Part shown: positions 23,686-36,100 of the stretch, piece by piece
Layout of the letters: each line of letters opens with the position of its first letter
How positions within the stretch are numbered: the stretch's first letter is position 1
From: Apostichopus japonicus
Lineage: Eukaryota; Echinodermata; Holothuroidea; Aspidochirotida; Stichopodidae
Length of the DNA stretch: 64,000 bases
Reading direction: 5' to 3'
Assembly (NCBI RefSeq): GCF_037975245.1
Contig: NC_092570.1
Span: 7,813,001 to 7,877,000, forward strand
The notes under the pieces: generated by a model
Databases searched by the model: none
The model's input: the letters and a program-made list of their open reading frames with translations, nothing else
What the model was told of the DNA's origin: nothing
Translations under genes and position numbers: made by a program

Positions 23686-23771
23686 GTAAGCTTTGACTTG
23701 TGTTCAAACAGTGCCATACAGTACTTCTTCAGTAAAAATGTCAGCTTTCTGAGATCAAATATTCCATTCCC

Positions 23772-24155
23772 TACGGAAGCTTAAAAGTGCCATCAACATA
23801 AAAACAAACTTCGCCCAATAAGTTGACATTTTTCTGCAAAATGTTTAAGAGTTGTGTATGCGCGGTAGATCATTCATGCGTATTGTAAAGTATGGCAAAT
23901 ATATATGGAAAGTAACATGGTGGAAGAACGCCAGAATGATACCGTACAAATTCTTATTCACTTAGCCACCGCCAAGTTGTCAATTAAACATTTTGCAGAA
24001 AATTGTTCAATTGCTAAGTTAAAGCAACTGAGCAATCCAACATTTTTCTGATTTTTTGGATAATATATTATCTTGTTATCTAAACAATTTACTGAAAAAT
24101 GTTGACTTATTGGGGCAAAGTTTTCTTATGTCGATGGCACTTCTACGCTTCCGTA
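23772..24155. mobile_element. Fold-back element with ~72-bp terminal inverted repeats
   Basis: 384-bp element. Both ends begin TACGGAAGC (reading inward). The inverted similarity continues for about 72 bp (AAGTGCCATC, ACATAA, CCAATAAGT, ACATTTTTC). The hexamer ATTCCC flanks both sides (23766-23771 and 24156-24161), consistent with a target duplication. Alternatively the terminal TA dinucleotides are the duplication, as in Tc1/mariner. Inside lies a second, nested inverted pair (TTTTCTGCAAAATGTTTAA near 23836 against its complement near 23983). No coding capacity. Confidence 0.75.
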
Positions 24156-24161
24156 ATTCCC

Positions 24162-26650
24162 TCATTCTTCTGCTTTCCATATATATATGTCTATAAAATA
24201 TGTCATATGCGCTTTACATAATTTCAACAATTAATTCATGAAAGACTGCTCTCTATATATATACCTTGATGTTCGGAAGAAACGAAAATAAGCGAAGACA
24301 GGTGAACGCCCGAATGGGTTTTAAAAAAGTTCAGTAATTTTGAATGTTTTACAACATATCTCCCTTTTACTATAGGATTTTAATTGAGCACAGCAATCGT
24401 TAGGTTGCTTTTACTTTTCATACCAGCACTCATTTCACACTCTCAAAACACATTCTGATATCGTTAGTCCCAAGGCTGTAAACATCTGCCAAAGGATGTC
24501 ACATTTTCATGTTTATGGAACAGAAAGTGAAATCTCTGTAGCACTGTAGATATAGGATTACTTGCCTACTATTTTAGGTTGTAGTGGTTTCATCAGATGT
24601 TAACCGTAAACAGAGTTCATGGCAGATCAACTCTGATTTTACTCTGAATAATATCTCTGAAGAATATGCTGAAGGCTTCAGGTGATCGTGAAGCGAACGC
24701 CCCTCATGGCGGAGTCAAGGGGCCCGTCTAAGGGGCGACGCCCCCTTAGAAACGTTGTTTTTTGAGGTATCAGAGAGTAAAATGCTAGCTGTTTGTTTAG
24801 TCAATACAAGATTTGATTGTTAAAATTAGGGAAAGTCTTAATGAAAAAAAAGAGAAAAACCAAAAGAATATTGACATCGTTGTCTCATTTCTGTAACTCT
24901 GTATATTTGCGCACTCAGTACCGAAAACTTGAAAAAACTTTGCACCGCTGCATAAACAGTACATGTACGGTACTGTATATTTTGCAGGCCGTGCACAGAA
25001 AAGTATGCCATCATTTTGCGAAACTGGCCGTGCAAAGGATGGCTGGAGGGCTGGCTGCCTAAACCCCTGCTTCCCGCCCCTACCCTACCCCAACCCTCTG
25101 TGTTGTCCTACTGTAGTTGACTACTAACTTTGTGACAGTGCTTTGGCTGAATTTGTACCTATAATGTAAATATTTTCCAAATTTTTTGCCTTATTTTTGG
25201 GATCTTTGTTTTTTATTTTCTGTGCCTTAACATGTATCTAAAATATTTGTTGTGAATTGTTACACTCTAATTAGTATCAATTTTGTATGGTGAGTTGACC
25301 TTTCCTCAAGGTTGTGTTTATTAAGTTTAAATCTGTGTACTGCACAGTGCACTACAAGGCTTTCCTTCACTGCATGGCTTATATAGGTTGATTTAAACAA
25401 TTTGAATTGAACAAATTGAACAGACTTAGGATATATGTATGATGAGATGATAACATCAATGAGCACTGATAATATTGTTAAAAGGATGGAAATTGAAAAA
25501 ATTTTGACTTTAGAATTTAATTCTTTTTACAAAATATGATTGCACCATGAATCAATTAGTTACTGCTCATAGTGCTATGTCAATACTTAGTACATGTTCT
25601 ACATCCTGGAAGTTTTAGCTCTCTCTGTGCTTCTGCCACCTAAAATTTAACATTAAAATATTTGGAATGATGACAAAGTTTGATTTAAACAGAACACTGA
25701 AGTTTGGTGGGCATTTTGTGACCGGTTGACGTTGAAAGGGCCGTAACCATTATGTGCTTTGAACATGGCTAAATTTTTATAGTATGATGTCGATCGATTA
25801 CAGGGGAAAAACCCCATTTACGATGGTAATGGCAAAGCTGTGTAATTAGATTTTGTGAAACCTTCCAGCTCAGGATAGACCCTACAATGAAGACATCCAG
25901 CATATTAATTGAAAATTCTACATCCTGTGTTCATATGCATGTATTTCCAGTGTTTCGTCAAATGGTTTTTGTATCACTCGTGGTGTACATAACTATATAT
26001 CATCTCAGTATACATGTGTGGTATATATGTGTCTACTTTGAGCCTGTAGATTGATGTATGGTACATTAATATGTTGAAACTATACAGTATTCGTATATAT
26101 CATGATTTAATTATTTATATTACGTCAAGTGAACTTGTACAAAAAACACATACTTCATATTTACAGTATGATATATGCTACTTACTACATAATTAAACAT
26201 TCTTTCCTAAAAGTTTTATGGCTTTCTTAGCAGCTCGTGTTCAGTCGTGACAGGAAATCCATCTTTAATAGAGCGTAACATTAATTATGTAAAAAGCAAG
26301 TCATACAGTAGCTTATTTGTTGTTCACTTTCTGGACATAGAATAGAGTACATATTTATACAAAGTTAAATCCATATTTGGTAATTTTTCTAAGCCATGTT
26401 TTAGACTTGGCTTCTTGTCTTTGTTGGGTTTTTCAAATCTTCTAGAAGAGGATTTTGAATCAAAGCAATAATGAGTTACTGTAGCAAAGGTTTGGATCAG
26501 ATCTTTTTAGTTTGATCCCAGCAGATACAAGAGTTGAAATCTGATTGTGACATGGATCAATTTTGGCAGTTTAAATGTACTAAAATGACCAGTTAGCCAA
26601 GGTGTACTGCAAAAGCGTTCGGGTACCATGTCAAGTTTTGAAATTAAAAA
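24162..26650 (+). other. Intron-like sequence
   Basis: Contains a short GC-rich block at about 24700-24755 (CCCCTCATGGCGGAGTC then GGGGCGACGCCCCCTT), out of character with its surroundings and probably a repeat fragment. No exon recognised. Confidence 0.35.
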
Positions 26651-26656
26651 TTTAAA

Positions 26657-26855
26657 CCAGAACTGAGGTAGCTTCATTTGGTAGTTTGAGTAGTTTAGGT
26701 ATAACGGGCCAGGAATATTGATCAAAATAAAGAACTTTGCGAGCAGACTAGGATAACCCTAGCTATTAACACTTTTGTTAACAATGACTGATGAGTCATT
26801 AAAAATAAGATTCTATGTTTACAAATATGTCGGTTAGAACTCTACGCCATGTCAG
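26657..26855. repeat. Dispersed repeat C, copy 1
   Basis: Shares CTGAGGTAGCTTCATT-like, GAATATTGATCAAAATA, GAGCAGACTAGGATAA and TTTTGTTAACAA strings, in order, with 31635-31893. No clear termini. Confidence 0.6.
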
Positions 26856-29800
26856 TGTTAATAGTTCACTTCCTCGCTTACATATCTACTCACGACAGTA
26901 GCACTCTGGCTGACGGAATCTACAATGAGCTGATAAACATGTACAACAATAAACTTAAAAAAACTCGTAGACTTGCAGATGAGGCTTTCATTACGTAAAA
27001 TATAAACCATTAGTGGATTAGGAACAGTACTAGATCATTATGGAATTGGCGACTGATTCAGAATAATTGTTAAACCAATGGTAGCCCTGATGACAACTTA
27101 CTTGAAATAGCATCCCAAACTATTTTGCTATTGTTATATTCAGTAATTGTTCACTTGAATGATATCTCAATACAATAACAAAGCAGATAATGTCAATGTA
27201 CTGCTGACATATATTACCATGTATGGTTTGAACTTCGATGTTATCGATCAATTCCTGGTCTCTAAGGTGTTCCCACTATGGTATGTTTAATCTTTCTTGC
27301 GATCTCTTTCGTTGTTTGTCATATCTGATAAAACTTTGAAACATTCGCAAGGGAATTTTTTTTGGCCGACTTTGACCTTTGTGAAGTTATACAACAGTTA
27401 ATTACCAAAGTACTGTATAATATAGTAAGAGGAAAGTTTGTTTTCAACAATTTTTAATTTCAATACTGAATGTGGTTTACAACTGAAAGAATTATTTTGA
27501 CCAATTAGTACAGTATATAGTTGGTATAAATACCAGAGTTATCTTGAACAGCGATTGAAGTGCACTGCGTATGTACCTTATGCTTTACTATGAATGTGAA
27601 CATACTGTACCTTATGTACCTCTACCTCTCTTGGCCCTAATTATGCACTAGTTAGTTAATTGAATCATCGTCTTCAGAAGCGACTGTTGCCGATAGCTGA
27701 ATCTAAGGCGAAATTTGCAAAATATCCCGATTCTGCAGTACATATCGAGATATTCTGTATGACCACCATGTAATTTGTATGACTGTACAATTATGCAATG
27801 CATCTAAGTTGTATCCTTCCCATCTACAAAGCATACATTGGAAGATAAGCCTGTTAGTCATATTATATTAAACCGCTGTCATTTTACTCAATTCCTGCTC
27901 AACATTTCTTGTACAAGTTCTAATTTTCTTGTCAATCCATCATATGAAACAAATAGCTTGCCTAGTGTTACACTTTACCTGGTACATTAACGAAAAACCA
28001 CTCTTGGCACGATGATGCACTGGCCTAGAAACTCCTAGTTTGGAATGTGCTCATGTTTACTTTTTACAAATTACTTGAGGGTTTAATATCATTTTGCTAC
28101 TCTGCAAACACTTCTCCGCTTGCTTGGTAACACAAGACCTCATTGTTTGATGACATCGCTGCTTCAGGAAGCTCCTACTTTCAAGTAGATTTTATAGTAC
28201 ATTGATACTAATAATTGTAGAAGACATTTCAAATGTTTGGTGTATACATGTTTAAAAAGTTCTGAGAAAAGACAGTGTCATTGGTATGATTTCGTCTCTT
28301 TTCAGGAAAGCTCTTACTGTCAAGTAGATTTTATAATATTTACATTGATAATAATAATTTTTTAGAGCACATTTCAGTGTTGTGTGACATACTCATGTTG
28401 CAAAAGGTCTCAGAATTACAGTCAAAAGTAACTGGTATATGGGAGGGCATAAGTTAGTATTCAAAGCTTTTGTATAAGTATGGAAGTCTCTGAAATTTAT
28501 GAAGTACTGTACCATAGTTCCTGTGTAAAAGACTGCTATATATACATCTTTACTCTTGTACAGCAAGTTGCCCATTTGCAGAGAATTTTGCAGATAAACT
28601 ATTCCCTGGGCAGTAATACACATAGTTGTGACATAATTCCACACAAGTTTGCAAAGTAAAGATTGCCATTGCTACTGTAGTTTCTAACATGAGAACCACA
28701 ACAGGACTCACTGTGTACAAATTATGCAGTGGTCATTAAAATCTCTAGCTGCAGGTTTCTTTTCAAAAATACCAATTAGTACCCCTGACCCTAAGAGTCG
28801 GGATGGATGGGCGGGCCACGTTTTTTTTCAATCCTAATAAATTTTACAGCTCAACGATTTTTGGCATATTTATATAATTTATAAAATTTATATAATTTCA
28901 CCGTTTAATATATGTACAGTGATCTGCTTTGAAACTGTCCAATTGAAGTGAACCTTATCAGTACACCTGATGGGTGTCCTTACAACTCCTTTCCAAAAAG
29001 GATTGGGGCATTTGGGGGGTATGATTTAAGGTGGGTACAGTACCAGCCCACCAAAGGAGATCTGCTATAATGTACACAGAGATGCTAAGAATAATATGAT
29101 TATTTATTATCAATATTATTATAGACTGTGGATATCAGAGTAGGTTTATCCATTAGTCAAGTTATTATCATTTTATGGAATGAAGTGACCTACATTGAGG
29201 ACAGGGCATATGTGAAGATGCTCGAGTAGAAAGCAATTACCCATATCCTCAATCCTCATGGGTTCCCCCCCCAGGGTATGGTATAAACATAATGATTAAT
29301 GAATCCCCCCCCCCAAAAAAAAAAAGGAAAGGAAAAGGAGAGAGAAAATGAAATCTAAGGACAGGAAATTCTGACATTTAAGCCTTAATTTATGTGGATA
29401 TGTTTTGGGGTGTCTCACTTGTACAGTACATTCCAGGGGTTATACTCTCACTGCACAACAATTGCACTTTGCATTCATACCCACTGTGTCCAGAGTTACT
29501 AGTACCACAGCTGGTAATCTTTTAGCACTGCTCTCTTTTGGCGACCGGTCCATTTATAGCGATCTTCTTCTGTTCAGTTCCAGTCAGCTTCACATTTTAT
29601 TCATTTTTCGGGCAGTTTCAGATTTTTTATTCAGTCTTTCTTCTTTTCACATATTACACATCATTAAGTTACAAACTCAACCCTGGATACAATGTATTTA
29701 CTTTGCATGGTTCTGATTAAAAAATAATGGCTTTGCTTTAAAAACAAAAAGGGACAAGCAACAAAGAAAACAAATATTTATCAGTATCTATAATCTGTCA

Positions 29801-31244
29801 GAAATGAGAGATTAAATTCTTTTTTGCACCCTTCCATGAACTATTTCCTCAAATTACGCATCTCCTGAAAAGCTTGCCAAGAATGTGGCGCATCGTGGAT
29901 TCTTCTCCATGAACAAGACTTTTTCTTCAAATAGTTCTTTTGTTGCTTGTGGAGTGTTATTTTAGCCTTAACAGTATTCTTACATTCTCCCTTTCCTTGA
30001 ATATTTTTATCTTCTTTGTTTCTTTGGCTCTCAAGCCAACTGTTTGTATTTAAATTTGTCAACAGTTTCACCAAATCAGAGTAGAAATCAAACAAGATTT
30101 TGCTACACGATTATCAAACAGAGCAGGGCCCTAGCTGACCATGGGAGGGGAGGGGGAAGGAGGGTGAGAGGGAAGGAGTGGAGGGGGAGGGGAGGGGAGG
30201 GGAGGGAGCTGAAGAGGCTGAGTGGGACACAGTCACAAATAACTTTCAGAGCAATAATTTTCAGGTGGGCATGAGTGTCAGGGTAGGTTTGTGAGTTCTA
30301 AATTCAATTGTTTTTTTCTTCATTGTATTGTTTACCACATGTAAACAACAAATTGAAAGTAAATTTTATATTTCAGCATATTCTAAACTTTGTTAATTGC
30401 ACGGATCTTGACTCAGGGTCAAACTATTGTACTTACACAAGTATTGACCATTGAATAATAGTTTTGAAAACAGAGCAATCTCACTGTAACAGAACTGCTA
30501 CCACTGTTAAACTGGCCATATTTGGGCATGGTCATTTGTTATTTACTGACCTACTTATAGCCTTCCCACAAAGTAAACAGTAGCCTTGGAACAATTGCAT
30601 CTCTTTTGTTTGGCAAGTTTAGTAATTAATTATGAACTGTTGCTGAAATAGTATTGATTGTTGTAATTGATGAGATTTTCATCCTAGAGCTCCCCAAAAA
30701 AATATGACATCATAGATGAAAGATTTATTGCCCAGAGGAGAGATTGCTAAGGAAACAGAGAGCTAGAAGAGAAAGACTTTTGAGGACATGGATGAGAAGA
30801 TCAGAAAGTGTTTTACCCCTTCCATGGTGGACTGTAGTAACCCTTGAAGTTTGTTTAAAGCAAACAAAATAATTGGGTCAGATTTCTAGGTTGTTTAATC
30901 TCATTGCATCTGGAAAGGAATGGCTAGTCTGTGTAAGAATGCCATGTCATGGTTGACTAATGTGGATTCAGACTCTGTGGCTGGTAATGCTGAATATTGT
31001 GGCGTTTTACTGTAGATCCAAGCGTTAAAAGTTAAGTCAATGATGAAGCCTAATGGTGTAGGCTAATACTGGGCAATGTGATAGAACAGTAGGAAAGCTT
31101 ACAAATTGTGGCCGACAATAAGTCAACCACTGTTGTTGTTGTCAATAAAGAAATATTTGTCCTTAAACACAAGAAAGAGAAAAAAAGGCCCTAAAGATTT
31201 TGAGAGACCCAATCGGATGAGTAGAGTAGCAAAGTTATATATAA
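26856..31244 (+). other. Intron-like sequence with a local duplication
   Basis: Two related ~110-bp stretches, 28163-28267 and 28302-28413, share TCAAGTAGATTTTATA and other strings. A G-rich purine tract lies at 30141-30210. Open frames at 29405-29716 (plus) and 29841-30095 (minus) are not recognised as protein families. Confidence 0.4.
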
Positions 31245-31536
31245 CAATAATATTTGCTTTTTATATAGCACTTTATACCAGCGATAGGTCTCAAAGCGCT
31301 TTACAGACGTTATATTACCCCTGGTCAATGATAACCTGTCCCAGAGACAATACCTCCAGTCGGCAGCAGTTATATACTGCGCCCAGTGACAAGTTACCTC
31401 ACAGGTACCCATTGGAGAGAGGCAAGTGAGATAAAGCATCTTGCCCAAGGACACAACGTAATGAACTAGGCAGGAATCGAACCAGCAATCCTTGGATCAC
31501 GAGTCCGAAGCCTTAGCCAATTGGCCACCACACTCT
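31245..31536 (-). mobile_element. tRNA-derived SINE, copy 2
   Basis: Same family and orientation as 10802-11092. It retains the anticodon-arm string GGACTCGTGATCC and B box GGTTCGATTCC, plus the AAGCGCTTTGAGACCTATCG tail. It has a deletion of about 15 bp next to GGGTACCTGTGAGG. The open frame crossing it is spurious. Confidence 0.85.
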
Positions 31537-31634
31537 CTATATACACTTTAAAGGATAATTGCTTCAGTTGGACATAATCTTCATATTTTTCTCTTTTTTT
31601 TCCTTTTTAAATACCAAAATTTGTCTCCTCACAG

Positions 31635-31893
31635 TCCAGAACGGAGGTAGCTTCATTCATATAGCAGTTCAAACTGTAGTATGTTTAGGTTTAAAAAGCC
31701 GCGAATATTGATCAAAATATAGTTTAAAATGTAGTATGTTTAGGTATAATAGGCTGGGAATATTTATCAATATAAAGTTGAGCAGACTAGGATAATCCTA
31801 GCTTTTAACCTTTTGTTAACAACGAATTATGAATAATTAAAAATACCTTTCTGTATTGACAAATATGTCATTCAGACTCCTATACTCTACTTT
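31635..31893. repeat. Dispersed repeat C, copy 2
   Basis: Second copy of the repeat at 26657-26855, in the same orientation. It contains an internal duplication (GTAGTATGTTTAGGTTTAAA / GTAGTATGTTTAGGTATAAT). Confidence 0.6.
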
Positions 31894-33724
31894 ATACTAC
31901 ACAATCAGAGAACAAACTTTTCATCATTTAAAATTATACTTAAATGGTGAAAAATGTGAAATTCTTCAATGGTAATTTAATTATGGTATTTTCAACATCT
32001 TTAGATGCACACAAAATATTAATTAGTAAACTTTTGAAATTGTTCTGTGCACTAACCTGTGACTGAGGGCAGTATTCCAAAGTCCTTATCTGATAAATTC
32101 AGTAGTTATTCAAGTGTTACTTAACAAGCTCTCTTCTTTGGTCATACAATTTCATCCAGGGCCTTCCTGTCTATTGAAAAGCTTCTGAAAAATAAGTTAC
32201 TCATCATCGAATCAACTTTGTTTGCCAGCATGATTGAAACTGTATGCCTGATTGATAAAATATATAAAAAATTGCATGTGTGACGTCATTAATTTGTGTC
32301 ATGGAGCATTCCAGATAATTTCAAGGTGAGGTTTGTGTTTGAAAATCAGATTAAAGTGTAGTCTAGACAATGTTGAGGCAGAAAATGGGAATCGATTCTA
32401 GGATGAACAGAAAACCTAATGGATGATAACATATGTTAATTAAATCACAAATATTCATATTATGTACCACAGACTAGACCCACATAGCCAATTGATGTTT
32501 TTCATCACAAGTAGCCAGTTTTAATTATGTTTGAAGCAATTGAAATCACAAAACGAGATCGGAAGCTGTACAGGTGCATGCTGACCTGTGTATGGTATTT
32601 GTTTTAGTTAAATTCCATTAGATAGTTTTTCTCCAAAGATGACATAAAACGATGTCCTAGCATCCTTAATGTTGTCGATATTTAATAATATTGTCACCAT
32701 TTCGAAGGAAGACGTATTTTATGAACATTTCTTTCACGGCTTGGTATATAATGTTAGGATGCCGTCATAGTTATACATTCATGCATACATACATATGTGT
32801 ATGCTATTGCTACAGTATGTTTGTTACACTGATATGGAATGCAATTAAAATGTAAGAAATATGACAGCTAAACCTTAATGCTCCAAGTTATGTCATGTTA
32901 TGGGAGGCCGTTACTAAATTACCATATCGGTTGTAAACTGGAACGGGTGGTATACTGTAGGTTGAAAGAATGTCAAAAAATGGAAGGAATCTACGCTGGA
33001 GTACAAGAGACTTTGTTCTAGTATGTACAGAAGTACTGTTGCTCTCACTCACAATGTATCTAGATACTGTTTACAGTACAGTGTATGTGTTCGTTTTATT
33101 ATTTATTTAAACTGAGGCCTGGAGAAGAGATAACTAAGTCCCTGTCAATACTGATGATTCAAAGAGGCCAGGATGGTAGCTGACATACTTAAAAAAGAAA
33201 AAAGAAAAACAAATGTTTGAATGTGAAGGTGATACTAGGAGTTTTAAGTTAACATTCCAATGCATCATTATATTTATGACAGGACTGTTTAATCTTTGGG
33301 GGGAAAATCCTTTCTCTATAGTATTATTTTGCTTTTCCCCAGTTGAGCATAAAAAATAAAAGTACAAATTTTTGGGATTTTTGTAAGATATATGTCAACT
33401 GCTCTGAATTGGTTGAATGAAATTATGTAAAAGTCAACCACAGTTCATAAAGTATGTTCTTGACCCCAGTGACCTTACCTTCGTTGGGCTTACTGGTAGG
33501 TTATATAGTGCAGGGAGGTTTTACATACATATTGTTATAGTAACTTCTGTAGCTGAGAGAACGTTAATGCAGAAAAAATAGTTTTAAGCTGTCATATATC
33601 CGTGGGAGGTATAATACCTTATTCCCAGAATTTTTATGCAGAGATATCACAAAAGTTTTTGAACCCCTTCAAAAGATTTTATTTTCATTTTGTTTCTCAG
33701 TAGAACTTGAGCATATAAAGTATA
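31894..33724 (+). other. Intron-like sequence
   Basis: AT-rich unique sequence. No exon, RNA gene or mobile element recognised. Confidence 0.35.
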
Positions 33725-35090
33725 CATTAGTGGAGTTCTCTTGCCTCTGCAGGAGAGGCGACAGTCTGCATCGTCAGCTCAGAGTTTTGTTGCAGCGACA
33801 TCACTTAATTATCATAAAATGTAACAACATGCCTTGAAAAGAGAATGTTTTTATATTTCATTTTTCAGTAACCTCACTGTTAATAAGTTAAATTTAGCAT
33901 CTATCATAGTCAAGTTCTCTTGCCTACCCAAGAGGCGATAGTCAGAATCGTCAGCCCAGAGTTTTGTTGCAGCGACATTATGTAATTATCATAATATGTA
34001 ACAACAAACCTTGAAAAGAGAATGTTTTATTTTCATTTTTTCAGTAACCTCACTGTTAGATCAGTAGTTTTAGCATCTATCATAGTCAAGTTCTCTTGCC
34101 TCCTCAAGAGGTGATATGCAGAATTGTCATCTCAAGAGTTTTGTTGCAGCGACATCACATAATTATCATAATTTGTAATAACATGCCTTCAAAAGAAAAT
34201 GTGTTTTTTTGCATTTTTCAGTAACCTCACTGTAAGTTAGGTAGTTTTAGCATCTATCATAGTCAAGTTCTCTTGCCTCCTCAAATGGCAATAGTCAGAA
34301 TCATCATCTCAAGAGCTTTGTTGCAGCGACTTCATGTAATTATCATAATTTGTTACAACATGCCTTGAAAAGAGAATGTTTTAGTTTTCATTTTTCAGTA
34401 ACCTCACTGTAAGTTAGGTAAATTCAGCATCTATATATTCAAGTTCTCTTGTCTCCTCAAGAGGGGATAGTCAGAAAAAAAATCATCCTCTCAAGAGTTT
34501 TGTTGCAGCGACATCACGTAATTATCATAATTTGTTACAACATGCCTTGAAAAGAGAATGTTTTAGTTTTCATTTTTCAGTAACCTCACTGTAAGTTAGG
34601 TAAATTCAGCATCTATATATTCAAGTTCTCTTGCCTCCTCAAGAGGGGATAGTCAGAAAAAAAATCATCCTCTCAAGAGTTTTGTTGCAGCGACATCACG
34701 TAATTATCATAATTTGTTACAACATGCCTTGAAAAGAGAATGTTTTAGTTTTCATTTTTCAGTAACCTCACTGTAAGTTAGGTAAATTCAGCATCTATAT
34801 ATTCAAGTTCTCTTGCCTCCTCAAGAGGGGATAGTCAGAAAAAAAATCATCCTCTCAAGAGTTTTGTTGCAGCGACATCACGTAATTATCATAATTTGTT
34901 ACAACATGCCTTGCAAAAGAGAATGTTTTTTTTTTTCATTTTTTCAGTAACCTCACTTTTAGTTTTTAGGTAGTTTTAGCATCTATCATAGTCAAGTTCT
35001 CTTGCCTCTTCAAGAGGCAATACTCAGAATCTTCATCTCATAGTTTTGATGCAGCGACATCACGTAATTATCATAAGTTGTCGTAACATC
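33725..35090. repeat. ~180-bp tandem array, eight units
   Basis: The anchor AGTTCTCTTG recurs at about 33735, 33913, 34088, 34265, 34441, 34624, 34806 and 34995. Each unit contains GTTTTGTTGCAGCGACATCA, TAATTATCATAA, a GAAAAGAGAATGTTTT-like string and TTTTTCAGTAACCTCACTG. Units 5-7 are almost identical, so recent homogenisation is likely; outer units are more diverged. Each unit carries an acceptor-like TTTTTCAG on the plus strand. Confidence 0.9.
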
Positions 35091-35484
35091 CCATGCATGT
35101 AAAGATTTATTTACCTTTTGTGTGAAATATTGAGTATTTGGTTCTGATTTAGCCAGTATGAGAATGTAGAGGGAGGTACTGTACATAATTGACTGTACAA
35201 GGATGTATATTGGATTACGACAGCAATATTCGTAAATCCGATGAGAAGGTGCCATCTAATGAAAATTGAAAAGATTTTAGCGTTACTTCTGCGGCTGCAA
35301 ACATAATGCAGAGGATATATTCTGTATTTTATGTAAACAAAAAATGTATTTTTTGTCTGCTCTTGATAACTAAACACAGCGCATATTTGTATGATACAGT
35401 ACTGAAGTTACGGTAACTTATTATGTGAAGTGTTCTCCGTAATGGTGAGTCCATGTACAAGTTAGTCAAGACTACAGTATCATA

Positions 35485-36100
35485 AGAATGGTTAGGTGTG
35501 GAGGAGGAGGAGTATGTGGTGTCTTTTATTGTGACATTTGTAGACATATAATGTTATAAGCAACATTAATTGTATGTAAGAGTAGTCCGTAGAGCTAGAT
35601 GTATGTGTGTCTGTATAGTATGTGGTGGAAGGAGAGGGGGGGAGGGTTGTTACATGTTTTTTGTTTAAAGGAGGATGTAGTGTCTGTTGTTGTTTGCATT
35701 TGTAGATAAATAATGTTATCAACAACAGTTAGTGTACATTAGAGTAGTCCTTAGAGCTAGATGTCTGTGTGTACAGTGCATAATGTGGTGGAGGGTGGAG
35801 GGGGGGGGGGTTGTTACATGGTTGTATAAAGGAGGATATAGTGTCTGTTGTTTACATAAATTTGTAGACAAATAATTTTATCAACAACACTTAGATAAGT
35901 GTAGGCATGGGAGATGTATGGTGTGTTTGGTTGATTGATCGGTGGGGGGGGGGTAGGAGGTCAGGAGGTCGGTATATAAATGTTTGATGGCAGATGTAGC
36001 GTCTGTTGTGTACATTGTAGACACAATTTTTATCAACAATACTTACATAAGAGTAGTCATTAGAGAATGTGTGTGCTCGGGGGAAGGGGTGGAAGAGAGT
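35485..36100. repeat. ~155-160-bp tandem array, four units
   Basis: Units contain AGGAGGATGTAGTGTCTGTT, ATTTGTAGA, TATCAACAACA, AGAGTAGTC(C)TTAGAG and a G-run followed by TTGTTACATG. They begin near 35500, 35668, 35830 and 35985. G-runs vary in length. Adjacent to, but unrelated in sequence to, the array at 33725-35090. Confidence 0.85.

Noticed and set aside
33725-35090. CRISPR-like regular array
   Set aside because: The unit is ~180 bp with no short repeat/unique spacer pattern, and the DNA is animal.
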